A DNA stretch of 64,000 nt from contig NZ_CP017075.1 of assembly GCF_001742225.1 (NCBI RefSeq), positions 3,038,001-3,102,000 on the forward strand, read 5' to 3'. The notes under the pieces were generated by a model that worked only from the letters and a program-made list of their open reading frames with translations, did no database searches and was not told the origin of the DNA. Of this stretch, positions 63,350 to 64,000 are shown piece after piece (the first letter of the stretch is position 1; every line of letters begins with the position of its first letter). The position numbers were made by a program, and so were the translations under genes. Source of the stretch: Novosphingobium resinovorum. GTDB lineage: Bacteria; Pseudomonadota; Alphaproteobacteria; Sphingomonadales; Sphingomonadaceae.

Positions 63350-64000
63350 TCAACGGCCAAAGCCGATTGGGCGCGTCGCCCCTTCTTTTGCTTCCGCTTC
63401 GCGGGCCAGTTCCCGCAGGATTTCCCGCGGGCGGGTCTCGTCCAATGCGTGCATCCTGCGGGCCACATTCGCGAAATCACCCGGCGCAAGCCGGTCGAGA
63501 CGTAACAGCCCATCGGGGATTGGCAGGGGAAAATGGGCGCGCCATGCCGAATCGAGTTGATCGCCCGAGAGATGGTCGAACCGGATGCGAAAGGTGAAAC
63601 GGCGCTGCGTTGCGGCGTCCAGCTTTTCGACTAGGTTGGTGGTGCAGACGAATGGCAGGGGGTGGCTTTCCATCCAGGTTAGCATCTCGTTGACTTGGCT
63701 GACCTCCCAGCTGCGCTCAGCATTACGGCGATCCGCAAGCAGGCTGTCCGCCTCGTCGAAGATCAACATTGCACCATCTGCACGGGCATCGGCAAAGGCG
63801 CGCGCGATATTCTGCTCGCTCTCACCCAGCCATTTCGAGATCAGATCTGATGCGCGCTTTTCGATCACCGGCATGCCGATAGTGCGGGCCAGTTGCCGCG
63901 CCCAGGCACTTTTGCCGGTGCCGGCCGGACCGTCGAGACAGAAGCTGACCCGCCGCGGTGCGTCGGGTGCCGCCAGCCGCGTCTCGATCAGGCGCAGGTC
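63350..64000 (-). CDS. AAA+ ATPase, N-terminal part beyond window
   Basis: The last 216 residues of an AAA+ ATPase whose start lies past the right edge; the frame is open to base 64000. Walker A is DGPAGTGKSAW, Walker B is AMLIFDEADSLL, sensor 1 is FVCTTNL and the arginine finger is AATQRRF, followed by a small helical lid. The KWLGESEQNIARAFADAR stretch is typical of classic Cdc48/FtsH-like AAA proteins. The stop is 51 bases before the WYL gene start, so the three genes probably form an operon. No partner domain is visible in this part. Confidence 0.85.
   Translation of the reverse strand, partial: DLRLIETRLAAPDAPRRVSFCLDGPAGTGKSAWARQLARTIGMPVIEKRASDLISKWLGESEQNIARAFADARADGAMLIFDEADSLLADRRNAERSWEVSQVNEMLTWMESHPLPFVCTTNLVEKLDAATQRRFTFRIRFDHLSGDQLDSAWRAHFPLPIPDGLLRLDRLAPGDFANVARRMHALDETRPREILRELAREAEAKEGATRPIGFGR

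Noticed and set aside
1..64000. CRISPR arrays, tRNA or rRNA genes, insertion sequences
   Set aside because: No regularly spaced repeats, no tRNA- or rRNA-like segments and no transposase genes were seen; an integrase gene and attachment sites were also sought and not found.

Overview
The window is high-GC, gene-dense DNA that is almost entirely read from the minus strand. It is most of an integrative and conjugative element (ICE) of an alphaproteobacterium. The evidence is a P-type Trb mating-pair apparatus, a TraG coupling protein, a DUF3363 relaxase, a TraF-type peptidase, ParA/RepA-type maintenance genes, DUF2285 regulators, two DUF736 proteins, an ICE-type ParB, a strawberry-notch helicase, and RadC, DUF2958 and ArdC proteins. 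The transfer and regulatory order resembles the ICEMlSymR7A family (RdfS/FseA/QseM regulation). Neither element end nor an integrase is in view; trbF runs off the left edge and an AAA+ ATPase gene runs off the right.

Layout: 1-6920 trbF-L-K-J-E-D-C-B; 7103-11700 a Hachiman pair (hamB, hamA) set between trbB and the copG/traG block; 11976-16670 copG, traG and relaxase; 16984-21173 transglycosylase, DUF736, traF, DUF2840, RHH protein, parA and repA, with iterons inside repA; 21192-23107 control genes (RdfS-like HTH, an FseA-like activator split over two frames, QseM-like DUF2285 protein, XRE regulator); 23438-24977 hipBA, the only plus-strand genes; 25070-25396 a second DUF736; 26423-33510 cargo island 2 (YhaN/SbcC-like, YhaO/SbcD-like and an RloC-like ATPase); 33759-48177 ICE housekeeping genes, several with structured leaders and their own terminators; 48460-64000 cargo island 3 (helicase, PLD nuclease and DUF6361 genes joined to an AddA/AddB-like pair, then a phosphatase/ADP-ribosylglycohydrolase fusion, a WYL regulator and an AAA+ ATPase).

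How it fits together: relaxase, TraG and Trb proteins carry out transfer. ParA, RepA and ParB probably maintain the excised circle. The DUF2285 cassette probably switches excision and transfer on through a +1 frameshift. ArdC protects incoming DNA. Three cargo sites carry anti-phage-type modules, and hipBA may act as an addiction module.

The most notable non-coding signals are: a precise CCC-G candidate +1 frameshift site; iteron-like repeats inside repA read in two frames; a family of hairpin leaders ending about 14 nt before ArdC, ParB and other start codons; and a second, longer leader shared by a DUF736 gene and a DUF2493 gene. Calls rest on reading the sequence and remembered family features; no searches or folding programs were run.
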